Positions 1-6,507 are shown, counted from the stretch's first letter. The stretch: 14,952 nucleotides of DNA from JALYNX01 sp040902845 (GCA_040902845.1 JBBDWM010000036.1:1-14952), one strand, 5' to 3'. The notes: generated by a model not told the origin, from the sequence alone. A program made the numbers and translations.

Positions 1-55
1 CGCCGCCCAAGCATTCCGCAAAGACGTCAAACACCTCTCCTGCTGCGCCGCCTAA
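1..55 (+). CDS. C-terminal tail of an unrecognised protein (5' cut by window edge)
   Basis: One frame is open from the left edge to a TAA at 53-55. It encodes 17 residues, AAQAFRKDVKHLSCCAA. The composition (basic stretch, then a Cys-Cys pair near the C-terminus) is compatible with a real protein end, and a terminal Cys pair would suit a metal or thiol protein. The fragment is too short to assign a family. The next gene is on the opposite strand (convergent). No terminator hairpin with a T-run is visible between them. Another plus frame also stays open past this point, so the assignment is tentative. Confidence 0.35.
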   Translation, partial: AAQAFRKDVKHLSCCAA

Positions 56-103
56 CCGAACCACCGGGCGAACAGGAGAAATCAGACACGTCGAGAATGC
101 CAT

Positions 104-547
104 TCACGGCGGGTAGGGCTCGAACCCTTCGAGGCGCTGGGTCTCCCTGACGAAGGCGACGATGGCGTCAACGTCGTCGGTGCTGAGACCTTGAATTGGG
201 GGCATGTCCCCGAAACTCCAATGGTGGGCTTGGGATCCTCGCTGAACGGCGACCAGGAAGACGCCGTCTGCGTGATGGTTGGGTTCGTAGACGATGGAGA
301 GGTGGGAGGGTCCCTTGTCGGTGCCCCGGAGATCGGTGCCGTGGCATTCGGCGCAATGGGCGACATAGAGCTCGGCGCCAGCCGCGACGAACTCGGGGTC
401 CTGGGGTGGAATCTCGATGTCGTCGGTCTGGCTGCTGCAGGCGGCCAGCAGTAGTGACAACGCCGCCAACCAATGGTGTGGAGCGTTGCGACGTCGTCTT
501 GGCGGCGCCGGGCGGCCAGGCTGCGATTGGGGAATCCGGGCGGTCAC
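104..547 (-). CDS. Membrane-anchored c-type cytochrome lipoprotein (147 aa)
   Basis: This is a small mono-haem cytochrome c expected to carry electrons on the outer face of the membrane. The N-terminus has a basic stretch (about residues 12-20), a short hydrophobic segment and a lipobox ending LAAC, so Cys37 would be lipidated. The haem site is CAECH (Cys65, Cys68, His69). A Met in DMPP (Met115) is the likely distal haem ligand, and the order is that of the class I cytochrome c fold. Start is GTG at 547; no ATG alternative lies between it and the lipobox. No clear Shine-Dalgarno precedes it. A TAATCT hexamer lies 4 nt upstream on the minus strand, so a very short leader is possible. It is divergent from the SHOCT/cupredoxin operon. 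An electron-transfer role is clear; the partner oxidase or reductase is not visible in the window. Confidence 0.85.
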   Translation of the reverse strand: MTARIPQSQPGRPAPPRRRRNAPHHWLAALSLLLAACSSQTDDIEIPPQDPEFVAAGAELYVAHCAECHGTDLRGTDKGPSHLSIVYEPNHHADGVFLVAVQRGSQAHHWSFGDMPPIQGLSTDDVDAIVAFVRETQRLEGFEPYPP

Positions 548-742
548 TACAAGATTAGAGGGTAGCCCTCAGCTCCGCCCGCCATCCCTTTCGATTAGCG
601 GGGGCGGCCATGACGGGACGTCCGGCCGGTGCACTCGGGAAGCGAGCCTCCAACAGCCTTTACGGGAGCTTGATGTGGCCAACGCGGGTGGCTTGATCTG
701 ACGGTCGTTGACTGTGGGTGAGTCAACGTAAAGGAGCTTCCC
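548..742. promoter_or_regulatory. Divergent intergenic region with inverted repeats
   Basis: This 195-bp gap separates the minus-strand cytochrome gene from the plus-strand SHOCT operon and should hold both promoters. Two inverted repeats are visible. One is gaggg-tag-ccctc at 558-570, close to the cytochrome start. The other is cgttgact at 706-713 paired with agtcaacg at 721-728 with a 7-nt loop, ending 2 nt before the AAGGAG ribosome-binding site at 731-736. A weak plus-strand promoter (TTGATG at 670-675, TTGATC at 693-698) would start transcription near 705, at the base of the second repeat. Whether that repeat acts as a DNA operator or as an mRNA hairpin cannot be told from sequence. Confidence 0.45.
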
Positions 743-952
743 ATGATGTGGGGTGCAGGCGGATTCGGATTTGTGTGGATGGCTCTGTTCTGGGTCGGTG
801 TGATCCTGCTGGTGGTGTGGGCGGTACGTCAGCCCGGCGGCCGGGAGGCCGAACCACGGAACCGGGCTGTGGAGATCCTCGAAGAGCGCTTCGCCCGAGG
901 TGAGATCGACACCGAGGAGTTCGAGGCTCGACGACGCGACCTGGTGAGGTGA
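743..952 (+). CDS. Small membrane protein with C-terminal SHOCT domain (69 aa)
   Basis: A hydrophobic N-terminal segment rich in Gly, Trp and Phe (about residues 7-28) is followed by a SHOCT-type short helical motif (about 41-68) with the pattern ILEERFARGEIDTEEFEARR. SHOCT domains are thought to mediate oligomerisation or anchoring; no enzymatic role is known. The ATG at 743 has an ideal AAGGAG at 731-736. It is the first gene of a unit continuing through cupredoxin, Met-rich protein, response regulator and sensor kinase, and only 4 nt separate it from the cupredoxin GTG. A paralogue with the same architecture opens the CsoR operon at 4162, so this protein type appears to head copper-responsive operons here. 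The exact function is unknown. Confidence 0.85.
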   Translation: MMWGAGGFGFVWMALFWVGVILLVVWAVRQPGGREAEPRNRAVEILEERFARGEIDTEEFEARRRDLVR

Positions 953-956
953 CAAG

Positions 957-1415
957 GTGAGGAACCGCATCCTGCTGGTCGCCGGTGTAACCCTCGTCGC
1001 GGCGTCGATGATCGGCTCGGCCGTGCAGGGGGCGATCGCCGACCCTCAGGGGTGGTGGCCCGGCCACATGTTCGGAGGCGGCCACATGGGCTCGTCGACG
1101 GACGCCCCGGGATCGAGTTCTCGCATCGACGGTGCGAAGGAGTTGGTGGTGACCGCCACCGAGTTCGGGTTCTCCCCCACCGAGTTGGTTGTGCAGCTGG
1201 GAGAGCCGGTGAACCTGACGTTGGTGAACGAGGGAGCAGTACCCCACGATCTGACGATCTCCGGGCTGGGTGTCCATGTGGCGGCTGCGCCGGGACAACA
1301 GGCCACCGTGGGCATGGTTCCCGAGAAGACCGGGTCCTTCGACATCGTCTGCAGCTATCCGGGTCACAAGGACCTGGGGATGACCGGTGTGATGGTCGTC
1401 CGCGACAGCGGATGA
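957..1415 (+). CDS. Exported cupredoxin-domain copper protein (152 aa)
   Basis: This is a blue-copper-like protein outside the membrane. It begins with a signal or anchor segment (residues 4-27), followed by a Met/His/Gly-rich linker (35-48) that could bind copper. The cupredoxin domain spans about 63-150. Type 1 copper ligands are visible in order: His97 in VPHDL, then Cys132, His137 and Met142 in the C-X4-H-X4-M arrangement (CSYPGHKDLGM). The pattern is that of plastocyanin or nitrosocyanin-like small cupredoxins. Start is GTG at 957, just after the SHOCT stop and consistent with translational coupling; GAGGTGACAAG at 946-956 may serve as a weak ribosome-binding site. Likely roles are copper sequestration or electron transfer, fitting the adjoining Met-rich protein and two-component pair. 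Confidence 0.88.
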   Translation: MRNRILLVAGVTLVAASMIGSAVQGAIADPQGWWPGHMFGGGHMGSSTDAPGSSSRIDGAKELVVTATEFGFSPTELVVQLGEPVNLTLVNEGAVPHDLTISGLGVHVAAAPGQQATVGMVPEKTGSFDIVCSYPGHKDLGMTGVMVVRDSG

Positions 1416-1442
1416 CATGAACAACAAGCAAGGAGTCGAAAC

Positions 1443-1829
1443 ATGAAATGGAGAACAACACTCGCGGCAGGGGCGGTGATCGCGGTGGTGACGGTGCCGA
1501 TCATGGCTCAGGCGGGTGCCGATGCCGTGTCGGCACGGCAACCAGAGGTGGCAGCCGCATCGAGATTGGACCCGGGTGAATGCGCTCTCCACGACGAGAC
1601 GGCCACGAGCCCAGATGAGATGGGCCAGTGGATGGCGTCTGCGACGCATCAAGATTGGATGGCGCCGACTGACCCCCTCGAAGGGCACAGTGAGATGCAT
1701 GGGGTCGAAGGCCCGATGCATGGAGACATCATGGGTGGCATCGGGCACGGAATGATGATGAGCTCCGGTGTCGGCAACGATTCGATGATGGGGTCCGGTT
1801 CCATGATGGGAAGCGGCATGGGTGGATGA
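1443..1829 (+). CDS. Exported Met/His-rich protein, probable copper binder (128 aa)
   Basis: A signal peptide (residues 1-25, cleavage probably after AQA) precedes an acidic region with one Cys in PGECALHDE. The last third is dominated by Met, His and Gly: HSEMHGVEGPMHGD, IGHGMMM, then repeats of the type SMMGSG to the C-terminus. Such Met/His clusters are known Cu(I)/Ag(I) ligands in CusF, CopK and PcoE-like proteins, although this sequence belongs to no named family I recognise. An AAGGAG (1430-1435) lies 7 nt before the ATG at 1443. The gene follows the cupredoxin and precedes the response regulator, so it is probably part of the same transcript. Role inferred: a metal buffer outside the membrane. 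Low complexity makes homology calls unreliable. Confidence 0.78.
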   Translation: MKWRTTLAAGAVIAVVTVPIMAQAGADAVSARQPEVAAASRLDPGECALHDETATSPDEMGQWMASATHQDWMAPTDPLEGHSEMHGVEGPMHGDIMGGIGHGMMMSSGVGNDSMMGSGSMMGSGMGG

Positions 1830-1893
1830 CACAATCACCGCCGGGTGTCTAGGAGTGCCGTCCGCGAAGGGCGGCATTCCTACCATCACCGGG

Positions 1894-2589
1894 GTGACGG
1901 CACATCGCATCCTCGTTGTCGACGACGAGCCGGAGTTGCGAACCATGCTGCGTCGCTACTTGGAGGCCGAGGGCTTCGAGGTGGCCGAAGCAGCCGATGG
2001 CGACGGGGTCCTGAAACGGGTCCGCGGTTTAGCCGCGGATCTGATCATCCTTGATGTAGGTCTGCCCGGGAAAGACGGCTTCGAGGTGCTGCGAATGATC
2101 CGGGGTGAGTTCGACGTGCCGGTGATCATGCTCACCGCCCGGGCGGAGGAGATCGACCGTGTAGTGGGCCTGACCGTGGGAGCCGACGACTATGTAACGA
2201 AACCGTTCAGCCCCCGGGAGCTGGTCGCCCGGGTCAAGGCTGTGCTCCGTCGGGGAAGACTGGACAGGGCCGGCGCCGGAGAGACGCTGGAATTCGAGGG
2301 CATCACCTTGGACCTGGCCCGTCGGGAAGTCCACCGCGACGGAGTCCCGGTCGATGTGAGCGCCCTCGAGTTCGACTTGTTGGCGGCGCTGGCATCGGCA
2401 CCGGGCAGGGTGTTCATCCGCGCCCAGCTCTTGGAGCGGGTGTGGGGCTGGGACTACTTCGGAGCGGAAAGGGTGGTAGACGTACACATCGGCAATCTGC
2501 GCAAGGCGTTGGCGGACGACGCCTCCGATCCCAGATTCATCGGGACGGTGCGGGGCGTGGGTTACAGGTTCGTGGCGGCGCCCCTATGA
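1894..2589 (+). CDS. OmpR/PhoB-family response regulator (231 aa)
   Basis: The N-terminal receiver domain (residues 4-118) has the acidic pair Asp10/Asp11, phospho-acceptor Asp54 in LIILDVGLPG, the switch Thr81 in IMLTAR and Lys103 in VTKPF. The C-terminal winged-helix DNA-binding domain (about 132-229) ends in the family signature VRGVGYRF. The frame is open from 1822 (GTG), but the receiver normally begins a few residues before ILVVDDE, so the GTG at 1894 (VTAHRILVVDDE) is preferred. The longer forms would add a non-conserved extension. Neither start has a strong ribosome-binding site. The stop overlaps the start of the kinase gene (ATGA), the usual coupling of cognate pairs. It probably controls this copper-protein operon; the target site is unproven. 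Confidence 0.93.
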   Translation: MTAHRILVVDDEPELRTMLRRYLEAEGFEVAEAADGDGVLKRVRGLAADLIILDVGLPGKDGFEVLRMIRGEFDVPVIMLTARAEEIDRVVGLTVGADDYVTKPFSPRELVARVKAVLRRGRLDRAGAGETLEFEGITLDLARREVHRDGVPVDVSALEFDLLAALASAPGRVFIRAQLLERVWGWDYFGAERVVDVHIGNLRKALADDASDPRFIGTVRGVGYRFVAAPL

Positions 2590-3710
2590 GGCTTCTTCTT
2601 CGAAGCCTCCGGGCAAGGCTGGTGGTGTCACACCTTCTTGTGGTGGCGGTGGGGGTAGCAGTCCTGGTGGTGACCGGTCGCCAGCTCGGTACCGTTTTCG
2701 TTCACGACCATCTGCGGTCGATGGGCGAGATGATGGAAGGCATGGAGGGTGGGGTGATGACCGATGTGGAGAGTGGGGTCACATCCGGGTTCACCCGTGC
2801 CCTGCTGTGGGCGACAGCGGTCAGCGCCGCCGTCGCGGTGGCAGCTGCGACATTTGCCTCGGTCCGTGTGCTCAGGCCCCTAGAAGAGGTGCGGCGTGTG
2901 ACCCAACGTCTGGCCACAGGGTCATACGGGGAACGGGTCCCCATCCCTGAGGAGCGGGAGCTCGGGGCGCTGGCGGCGGACGTCAACGCCCTGGCCCAAG
3001 CGCTGGAGGAAACCGAACAGCGGCGGCTTCGGCTGGTGTCGGAGGTCGCTCACGAGCTGCGCACTCCAGTTGCCACCTTGAAGGGTTACATGGAGGGCCT
3101 CCTCGACGGCGTATTCGAACCTACCGAGGAGACGTTTGCTGCGGCCGCCGGAGAGGCTGCTCGTTTGGAGCGCCTCGCCGACGACCTGAGCGCCCTCTCC
3201 CGGGCGGAGGAGGGAAGGGTGGAGCTGCGGCCTGAAGAGATGGATCTTGGCGAGGTCGCGACCGAGGTCGCCGCGCGGCTCCGGCCCCAATTCGACGATC
3301 AGGAGGTGGAGCTGGTGGTGGAGTCGGGCCCTCCGCTGCAAGTGCTGGCCGACCGGGACCGGATCGCCCAGGTGTTCACCAACCTCATCGGCAACGCTCT
3401 CAGCTACACGCCTTCGGGGGGCAGGGTGCTCGTGAGATCCGAGAAGGTCGCAGGCCAGGCGCGGGTCGCGGTCATCGATACCGGGCGGGGCCTCACCGCA
3501 GACCAGCTGGAGGTGGTGTTCGAGAGGTTCTATCGCGCGGACCGGTCCGTGGCTGGGGGCACCGGGATCGGTCTCACCATCGCCCGAAGCCTTGCCCGGC
3601 TTCACGGAGGGGACGTCACCGCATCCTCCCCTGGTGCCGGTCAAGGTTCAACCTTCGCTTTGACGCTTCCGGTTCGGCCTTCCGGGTCGTTCCGATCGGT
3701 CACGGAATGA
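2586..3710 (+). CDS. Sensor histidine kinase with Met/His-rich sensing loop (374 aa)
   Basis: This is the membrane sensor partner of the preceding regulator. It has TM1 at about residues 12-31, an extracytoplasmic loop at 32-68, TM2 at about 70-94, and a HAMP domain at 95-147. The dimerisation helix carries the H-box EVAHELRTP with His156. The ATPase domain has the N-box (NLIGNALSYTP, 266-276), the G1 box DTGRG (298-302) and the G2 box GGTGIGL (324-330). The loop is short and contains HDHLRSMGEMMEGMEGGVM, a His/Met cluster suited to soft-metal binding, as in CusS-like sensors although not homologous by eye. ATG at 2586 overlaps the regulator stop. Length is normal for a CusS/BaeS-type kinase. 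Copper or silver is the inferred signal. Confidence 0.93.
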   Translation: MRLLLRSLRARLVVSHLLVVAVGVAVLVVTGRQLGTVFVHDHLRSMGEMMEGMEGGVMTDVESGVTSGFTRALLWATAVSAAVAVAAATFASVRVLRPLEEVRRVTQRLATGSYGERVPIPEERELGALAADVNALAQALEETEQRRLRLVSEVAHELRTPVATLKGYMEGLLDGVFEPTEETFAAAAGEAARLERLADDLSALSRAEEGRVELRPEEMDLGEVATEVAARLRPQFDDQEVELVVESGPPLQVLADRDRIAQVFTNLIGNALSYTPSGGRVLVRSEKVAGQARVAVIDTGRGLTADQLEVVFERFYRADRSVAGGTGIGLTIARSLARLHGGDVTASSPGAGQGSTFALTLPVRPSGSFRSVTE

Positions 3711-4116
3711 GACGAGGGTTGTTTCAGGTCGGGAGTCGTGAACGCGGCGGCTGCTGAATCGGTTCTCCTCAGTGAGCGTCGGAGCCGGCCGGAGCCGAGG
3801 TGTGACGGTGGCAGCAGGCGGGGAGCTGCGCTCTTATCAGCTCGAGCACCTCACGCGCCTTGGCTGCAAAGTCTGGCCCGGCACGGATCAGGAACCGGCG
3901 CGGTGGCCGCTCCACGTTGCCGCGATGCGATGATCGAGTTCGGTCGCCCGCCGGGCCGATTCAACGCGCAGGGCATCGGTGTGATAGCCCTGAGCGTCGG
4001 CGGGCGAGGGTGGCTTCCAGTGGCTGGTGACCGGACAAGAGACCCAAGGTGATGGATGGGTTAGCTCGACCAATGGCGCCAAAGAACCCACCAGTCAGGG
4101 TCTTTCGGCCCTGCCC
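3711..4116. other. Gene-poor stretch between the two-component operon and the CsoR operon
   Basis: No convincing intact gene lies here. A plus-strand frame of 104 codons (3738-4052) is Arg-rich, of low sequence quality, and resembles no family I know. The minus strand carries two overlapping out-of-phase fragments with more protein-like sequence (see the pseudogene entry). No terminator with a clear stem and T-run was found after the kinase stop. The right end leads into the CsoR-like operator at 4117-4137. Confidence 0.5.
3769..4091 (-). pseudogene. Possible decayed, frameshifted reading frame of unknown family
   Basis: On the minus strand, one frame running from 4091 down to a stop at 3888-3890 reads YHTDALRVESARRATELD in its middle. 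A second frame, open through 3913 down to a stop at 3769-3771, reads RRFLIRAGPDFAAKAREVLE and ends near CCHRHTSAPAGSDAH. Both stretches have ordinary protein composition, and the change of frame falls around 3890-3950. This is compatible with a gene broken by a frameshift. RRFLIR recalls the start of a conserved block in some DDE transposases, but the acidic residues expected next to it are absent, so I do not assign an element. It could also be chance open frame in GC-rich DNA. Confidence 0.25.
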
Positions 4117-4137
4117 TACCCCACCCGGGGTGGGGGA
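4117..4137. promoter_or_regulatory. CsoR-type operator candidate upstream of the csoR operon
   Basis: The arms ccccaccc (4119-4126) and gggtgggg (4128-4135) form an inverted repeat separated by a single G, preceded by TA and followed by G and A. GC-tract dyads of the TACCC...GGGTA kind are typical recognition sites of CsoR/RcnR-family repressors. The site lies 25 bp before the start of the SHOCT gene whose next neighbour encodes a CsoR with intact copper ligands, so autoregulation and copper derepression are expected. The assignment rests on symmetry, base composition and context. The promoter elements themselves are not clear. Confidence 0.6.
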
Positions 4138-4161
4138 CGATCTACTTCGAGGTGATGTGAG

Positions 4162-4398
4162 GTGTGGTGTGACTGGAACACAATGGGGTTCTTCGGCTGG
4201 ACGATGATGATCGTCTTCTGGGGTGCCACCGTCGCTCTCGTCGTGTGGACGACCCGCTCGGTGGGGATGACCCGCACTGGGTGGGGATTGGACGCGCTTA
4301 GCATCCTCGAGCGCCGATACGCCGCGGGCGAGATCGACCGCGACGAGTTCGAGGAGCGCAGGCGGGTGTTGGAGGCCCACGGGGCGACCCGTCGATGA
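4162..4398 (+). CDS. Second SHOCT-domain small membrane protein (78 aa)
   Basis: A hydrophobic N-terminal helix (about residues 9-30) is followed by a C-terminal SHOCT motif (about 44-72) with the pattern SILERRYAAGEIDRDEFEERR. It is a clear paralogue in architecture and motif of the protein at 743. Start GTG at 4162 is preceded by a GAGGTGATGTGAG purine-rich run; an in-frame ATG at 4183 (MGFFGWTMM) is an equally reasonable start that would shorten it to 71 residues. The stop overlaps the csoR start in an ATGA. It is the first gene after the CsoR-like operator, so probably copper-inducible. Function is unknown; small SHOCT proteins are usually membrane-associated accessory factors. Confidence 0.82.
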   Translation: MWCDWNTMGFFGWTMMIVFWGATVALVVWTTRSVGMTRTGWGLDALSILERRYAAGEIDRDEFEERRRVLEAHGATRR

Positions 4399-4724
4399 GG
4401 GCTGAGCCCGCCTCGATGGGGTTCAGGCTTCGCTCGGCTCGGGGTCATCTCGACGGGGTGATCCGCATGGTCGACGGGGACCGGTACTGCATAGACGTGC
4501 TCCACCAATTATCGGCGGTGCAGGGCGCCCTGGACCGGGTCCGCCGTGACATCCTGGAGGCGCATCTGCGAGGGTGCGTCCCCGAGGCGGTGTCGGAGGG
4601 ACGGATCGACGACATCGTCGAGGAGTTGCTGGCCGCCGCCTTCGGATCCGCTCCACATTCCCAGCAGGAGATCCACCGTTGTCATACCGAGGCGGCGCCT
4701 TCCGGGATCGGGGCGGGAGCCTGA
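4395..4724 (+). CDS. csoR: CsoR-family copper-sensing transcriptional repressor (109 aa)
   Basis: An all-helical DUF156 regulator that represses DNA in the apo form and releases it on Cu(I) binding. The family core is LRSARGHLDGVIRMVDGDRYCIDVLHQLSAVQ (from residue 12), then RDILEAHLRGCV. The copper ligands have the exact spacing of characterised CsoR proteins: Cys32, His57 and Cys61 (25 and 4 residues apart, as in Cys36/His61/Cys65 of the M. tuberculosis protein). This separates it from the RcnR (nickel/cobalt), FrmR and CstR types. The C-terminal extension after about residue 85 contains HSQQEIHRCHTE and is non-conserved. ATG at 4395 overlaps the upstream stop. It probably autoregulates through the GC-rich dyad at 4117-4137 and so controls the thiol-redox genes downstream. 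Confidence 0.93.
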   Translation: MRAEPASMGFRLRSARGHLDGVIRMVDGDRYCIDVLHQLSAVQGALDRVRRDILEAHLRGCVPEAVSEGRIDDIVEELLAAAFGSAPHSQQEIHRCHTEAAPSGIGAGA

Positions 4725-4725
4725 G

Positions 4726-5004
4726 GTGACCAGACCGGTCGACATTCTTGTGATGACCGCCCCGGGCTGTCATTTCTGCGATGACGCCCTTCGCCTTCTC
4801 GAAGAGTTGGGAGAGGTGACCCCACTCACGGTCAGGACAGTGCCTGTCTCCTCCGACGAGGGTCGGGCGCTCATCGTGCGTTACAGGAGCCCGTTCCCGC
4901 CGATCCTGCTCGTTGATGGTGTTTTCTTCGGATACGGCCGTATCTCCCGCCGCAAGCTGGAGAGCCATCTCGCCGGTCTCATCAACACCGACTTGGTGGT
5001 TTGA
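4726..5004 (+). CDS. Glutaredoxin-like thioredoxin-fold protein (92 aa)
   Basis: A small cytoplasmic thiol-disulfide protein. It opens with a beta strand (VDILVMTAPG) followed by the redox motif CHFC (Cys15, Cys18), and the cis-proline region is SPFPPILLVDG with Pro59. Length and fold match glutaredoxin/NrdH-like proteins (pattern of the DUF836 group). Start GTG at 4726 gives this compact domain. The open frame extends upstream, but that part lies inside csoR in another frame. The junction with csoR is TGAGGTG, repeated at the junction with the next gene. Its place before CcdA-like and TlpA-like genes suggests it supplies or accepts electrons for the membrane thiol relay, or protects thiols under copper stress. 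Confidence 0.82.
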   Translation: MTRPVDILVMTAPGCHFCDDALRLLEELGEVTPLTVRTVPVSSDEGRALIVRYRSPFPPILLVDGVFFGYGRISRRKLESHLAGLINTDLVV

Positions 5005-5005
5005 G

Positions 5006-5929
5006 GTGGAAGGGCTCTTCCTTGGAGGATCCCTGCTCGCAGCTTTCGTAGCCGGGACGGTGGCGCTCTTCGCTCCCTGTTGCATCGTCGTGATGTTCCC
5101 GGCCTTCCTGGCGGCGTCGGTACGCAATCACCGGTGGCGTCTGGTACCGCTGGCATTCGTGTTCGCCGCCGGGGTGGCCACCGTGCTGGTCCCGGTGACC
5201 CTCGGGGTCAGCCTCCTCACCGAAAGCCTGCTGCGTTATCACACTGCGGTCTACGGACTCGGCGCTCTACTTCTGCTCGCACTCGCAGTCGTCTCGCTGA
5301 GCGGCGGGACGTGGTCGTTGCCGTTCCTCAGGGGATCACCTGACATCTCCCGCACCGACTCGGCGGGGGTCTACGCCCTGGGAGTGTTCTCGGGTGCCGC
5401 CAGCGCCTGCTGCGCCCCGGTGCTCGCCGGTGTCCTCACGTTGTCGGCGGTGTCTCCCGGCCTCGCCGCCGGGGTTGGAATCGGGATGGCATACGTGTTC
5501 GGGATGGTGTTTCCGTTGGTGATCCTGACCCTTCTCTGGGACCGGCTGGGGCCGGACCGAGTCAAGTTTGGCTCCAGGCATGTGTCGTTCCGAATGGGTC
5601 CGGTCAGGGTGGCGACGACGACGGCCGGGCTGGCTGCGGCGGCGATGTTTCTGGTTATGGCCGTCGTGCTGGCAGTCGTGGCGGTCACCGGCTCGTCGTT
5701 GGCCCCCAACTTCACCGCCAGCCTGGGCACCGGGATCGAGGGCGCCCTGACGCCGTTGCTCGACAGTCTTGCCTGGATCCCCGACCCGGTCATAGGAGTG
5801 CTCCTAATCGCGGTCGCCGTGGCTGCGATCGCATGGTCGACACGGCGGCGACAGGGCCTTCTCGAGAACGAAGAACAAGATGAACGGAGTTGTCATGACC
5901 AAGACCAGCCAACCGCCACGCAGGAATAG
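5006..5929 (+). CDS. CcdA/DsbD-type transmembrane thiol-electron transporter (307 aa)
   Basis: A polytopic protein with about eight hydrophobic segments, expected to pass reducing equivalents across the membrane. Two mirrored cysteine motifs mark the family: APCC in the first helix region (Cys25, Cys26) and ACCAP about 110 residues later (Cys135, Cys136). In CcdA/DsbD the redox pair is one conserved Cys from each of these helices next to Pro; here each site carries a Cys doublet. The C-terminus is a charged cytoplasmic tail (RRRQGLLENEEQDERS). GTG at 5006 follows the glutaredoxin stop in TGAGGTG; an upstream extension to 4913 would overlap that gene and is not conserved in character. It is followed by a TlpA-like protein, its likely extracytoplasmic partner. 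Confidence 0.88.
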   Translation: MEGLFLGGSLLAAFVAGTVALFAPCCIVVMFPAFLAASVRNHRWRLVPLAFVFAAGVATVLVPVTLGVSLLTESLLRYHTAVYGLGALLLLALAVVSLSGGTWSLPFLRGSPDISRTDSAGVYALGVFSGAASACCAPVLAGVLTLSAVSPGLAAGVGIGMAYVFGMVFPLVILTLLWDRLGPDRVKFGSRHVSFRMGPVRVATTTAGLAAAAMFLVMAVVLAVVAVTGSSLAPNFTASLGTGIEGALTPLLDSLAWIPDPVIGVLLIAVAVAAIAWSTRRRQGLLENEEQDERSCHDQDQPTATQE

Positions 5930-6482
5930 CCGCAAGTCCAAGCACAGGTCGCCTTGGAGGTGGGCCGGCTTCGTCGTCGGCCCCTTGGCCCTGGCAGTCC
6001 TGGTGGCTGTCTCTACCCTCTCGGAGACCGACGATGCCACGGTCGAACAGGCGATTCCATTTGAATTGAGCGCCGCCGACGGGCAGACGGTAACGCTCGA
6101 CGAGTCGCTCGCCGAAGGGGACACACTCCTCTACTTCTCCATGGGGGTGGGCTGCGACGGCTGTTTTGCCCAGATCCCCGAACTCGAAGCCGCGGTGGCC
6201 GAACGCGGAATCACCTTCCTCCCGATCATGGTCGACCCGGCACCCATGGTCGCCTCAGAGGCCGCCCGGTTCGGAATCGACCGTCCCATCCTCATCGACC
6301 CCGGCGCCCAGGTCTCGGCGGCCTACGGCATGGTCGGCATCTACGGCCACGGCGACCGACCCAGCCACAGCTTCGCCCTCGTCCGACAGAGCGGCGATAT
6401 CGCCTGGGTTCGCCACTACGCCGAAATGTTCGTCCCCGCCGACGAACTTCTCGGTGAGCTCGACGCCGCCTTGGGAACATGA
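5895..6482 (+). CDS. Membrane-anchored TlpA/peroxiredoxin-like thioredoxin-fold protein (195 aa)
   Basis: A basic N-terminus (many Arg/Lys, residues 9-23) and one transmembrane helix (about 22-42) place the domain outside the membrane. The thioredoxin-like domain begins around 52, with the redox motif CDGC (Cys87, Cys90) after LLYFSMGVG. GVGCDGC replaces the usual WAxWCxxC, closer to the AhpC/TSA-TlpA family than to classical thioredoxin. ATG at 5895 is chosen because a CGGAG (5884-5888) precedes it by 6 nt; ATG at 5880 is in frame and would add five residues. It overlaps the end of the CcdA-like gene by 35 bp, which strongly suggests coupling. The inferred role is to receive electrons from the CcdA-like protein and reduce Cys sites of exported proteins, such as haem or copper proteins. 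Confidence 0.85.
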   Translation: MTKTSQPPRRNSRKSKHRSPWRWAGFVVGPLALAVLVAVSTLSETDDATVEQAIPFELSAADGQTVTLDESLAEGDTLLYFSMGVGCDGCFAQIPELEAAVAERGITFLPIMVDPAPMVASEAARFGIDRPILIDPGAQVSAAYGMVGIYGHGDRPSHSFALVRQSGDIAWVRHYAEMFVPADELLGELDAALGT

Positions 6483-6507
6483 CCGACCCCTTAGCAAGGA
6501 GACGCCC

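Noticed and set aside
723..1946. A 407-codon open frame on the minus strand.
   Set aside because: It lies antisense to the SHOCT, cupredoxin, Met-rich and regulator genes, and its Arg/His-rich translation is a shadow of their codon bias.
3738..4052. A 104-codon plus-strand open frame after the kinase gene.
   Set aside because: Arg-rich, low-complexity translation with no recognisable domain or good ribosome-binding site; typical of chance frames in GC-rich DNA.
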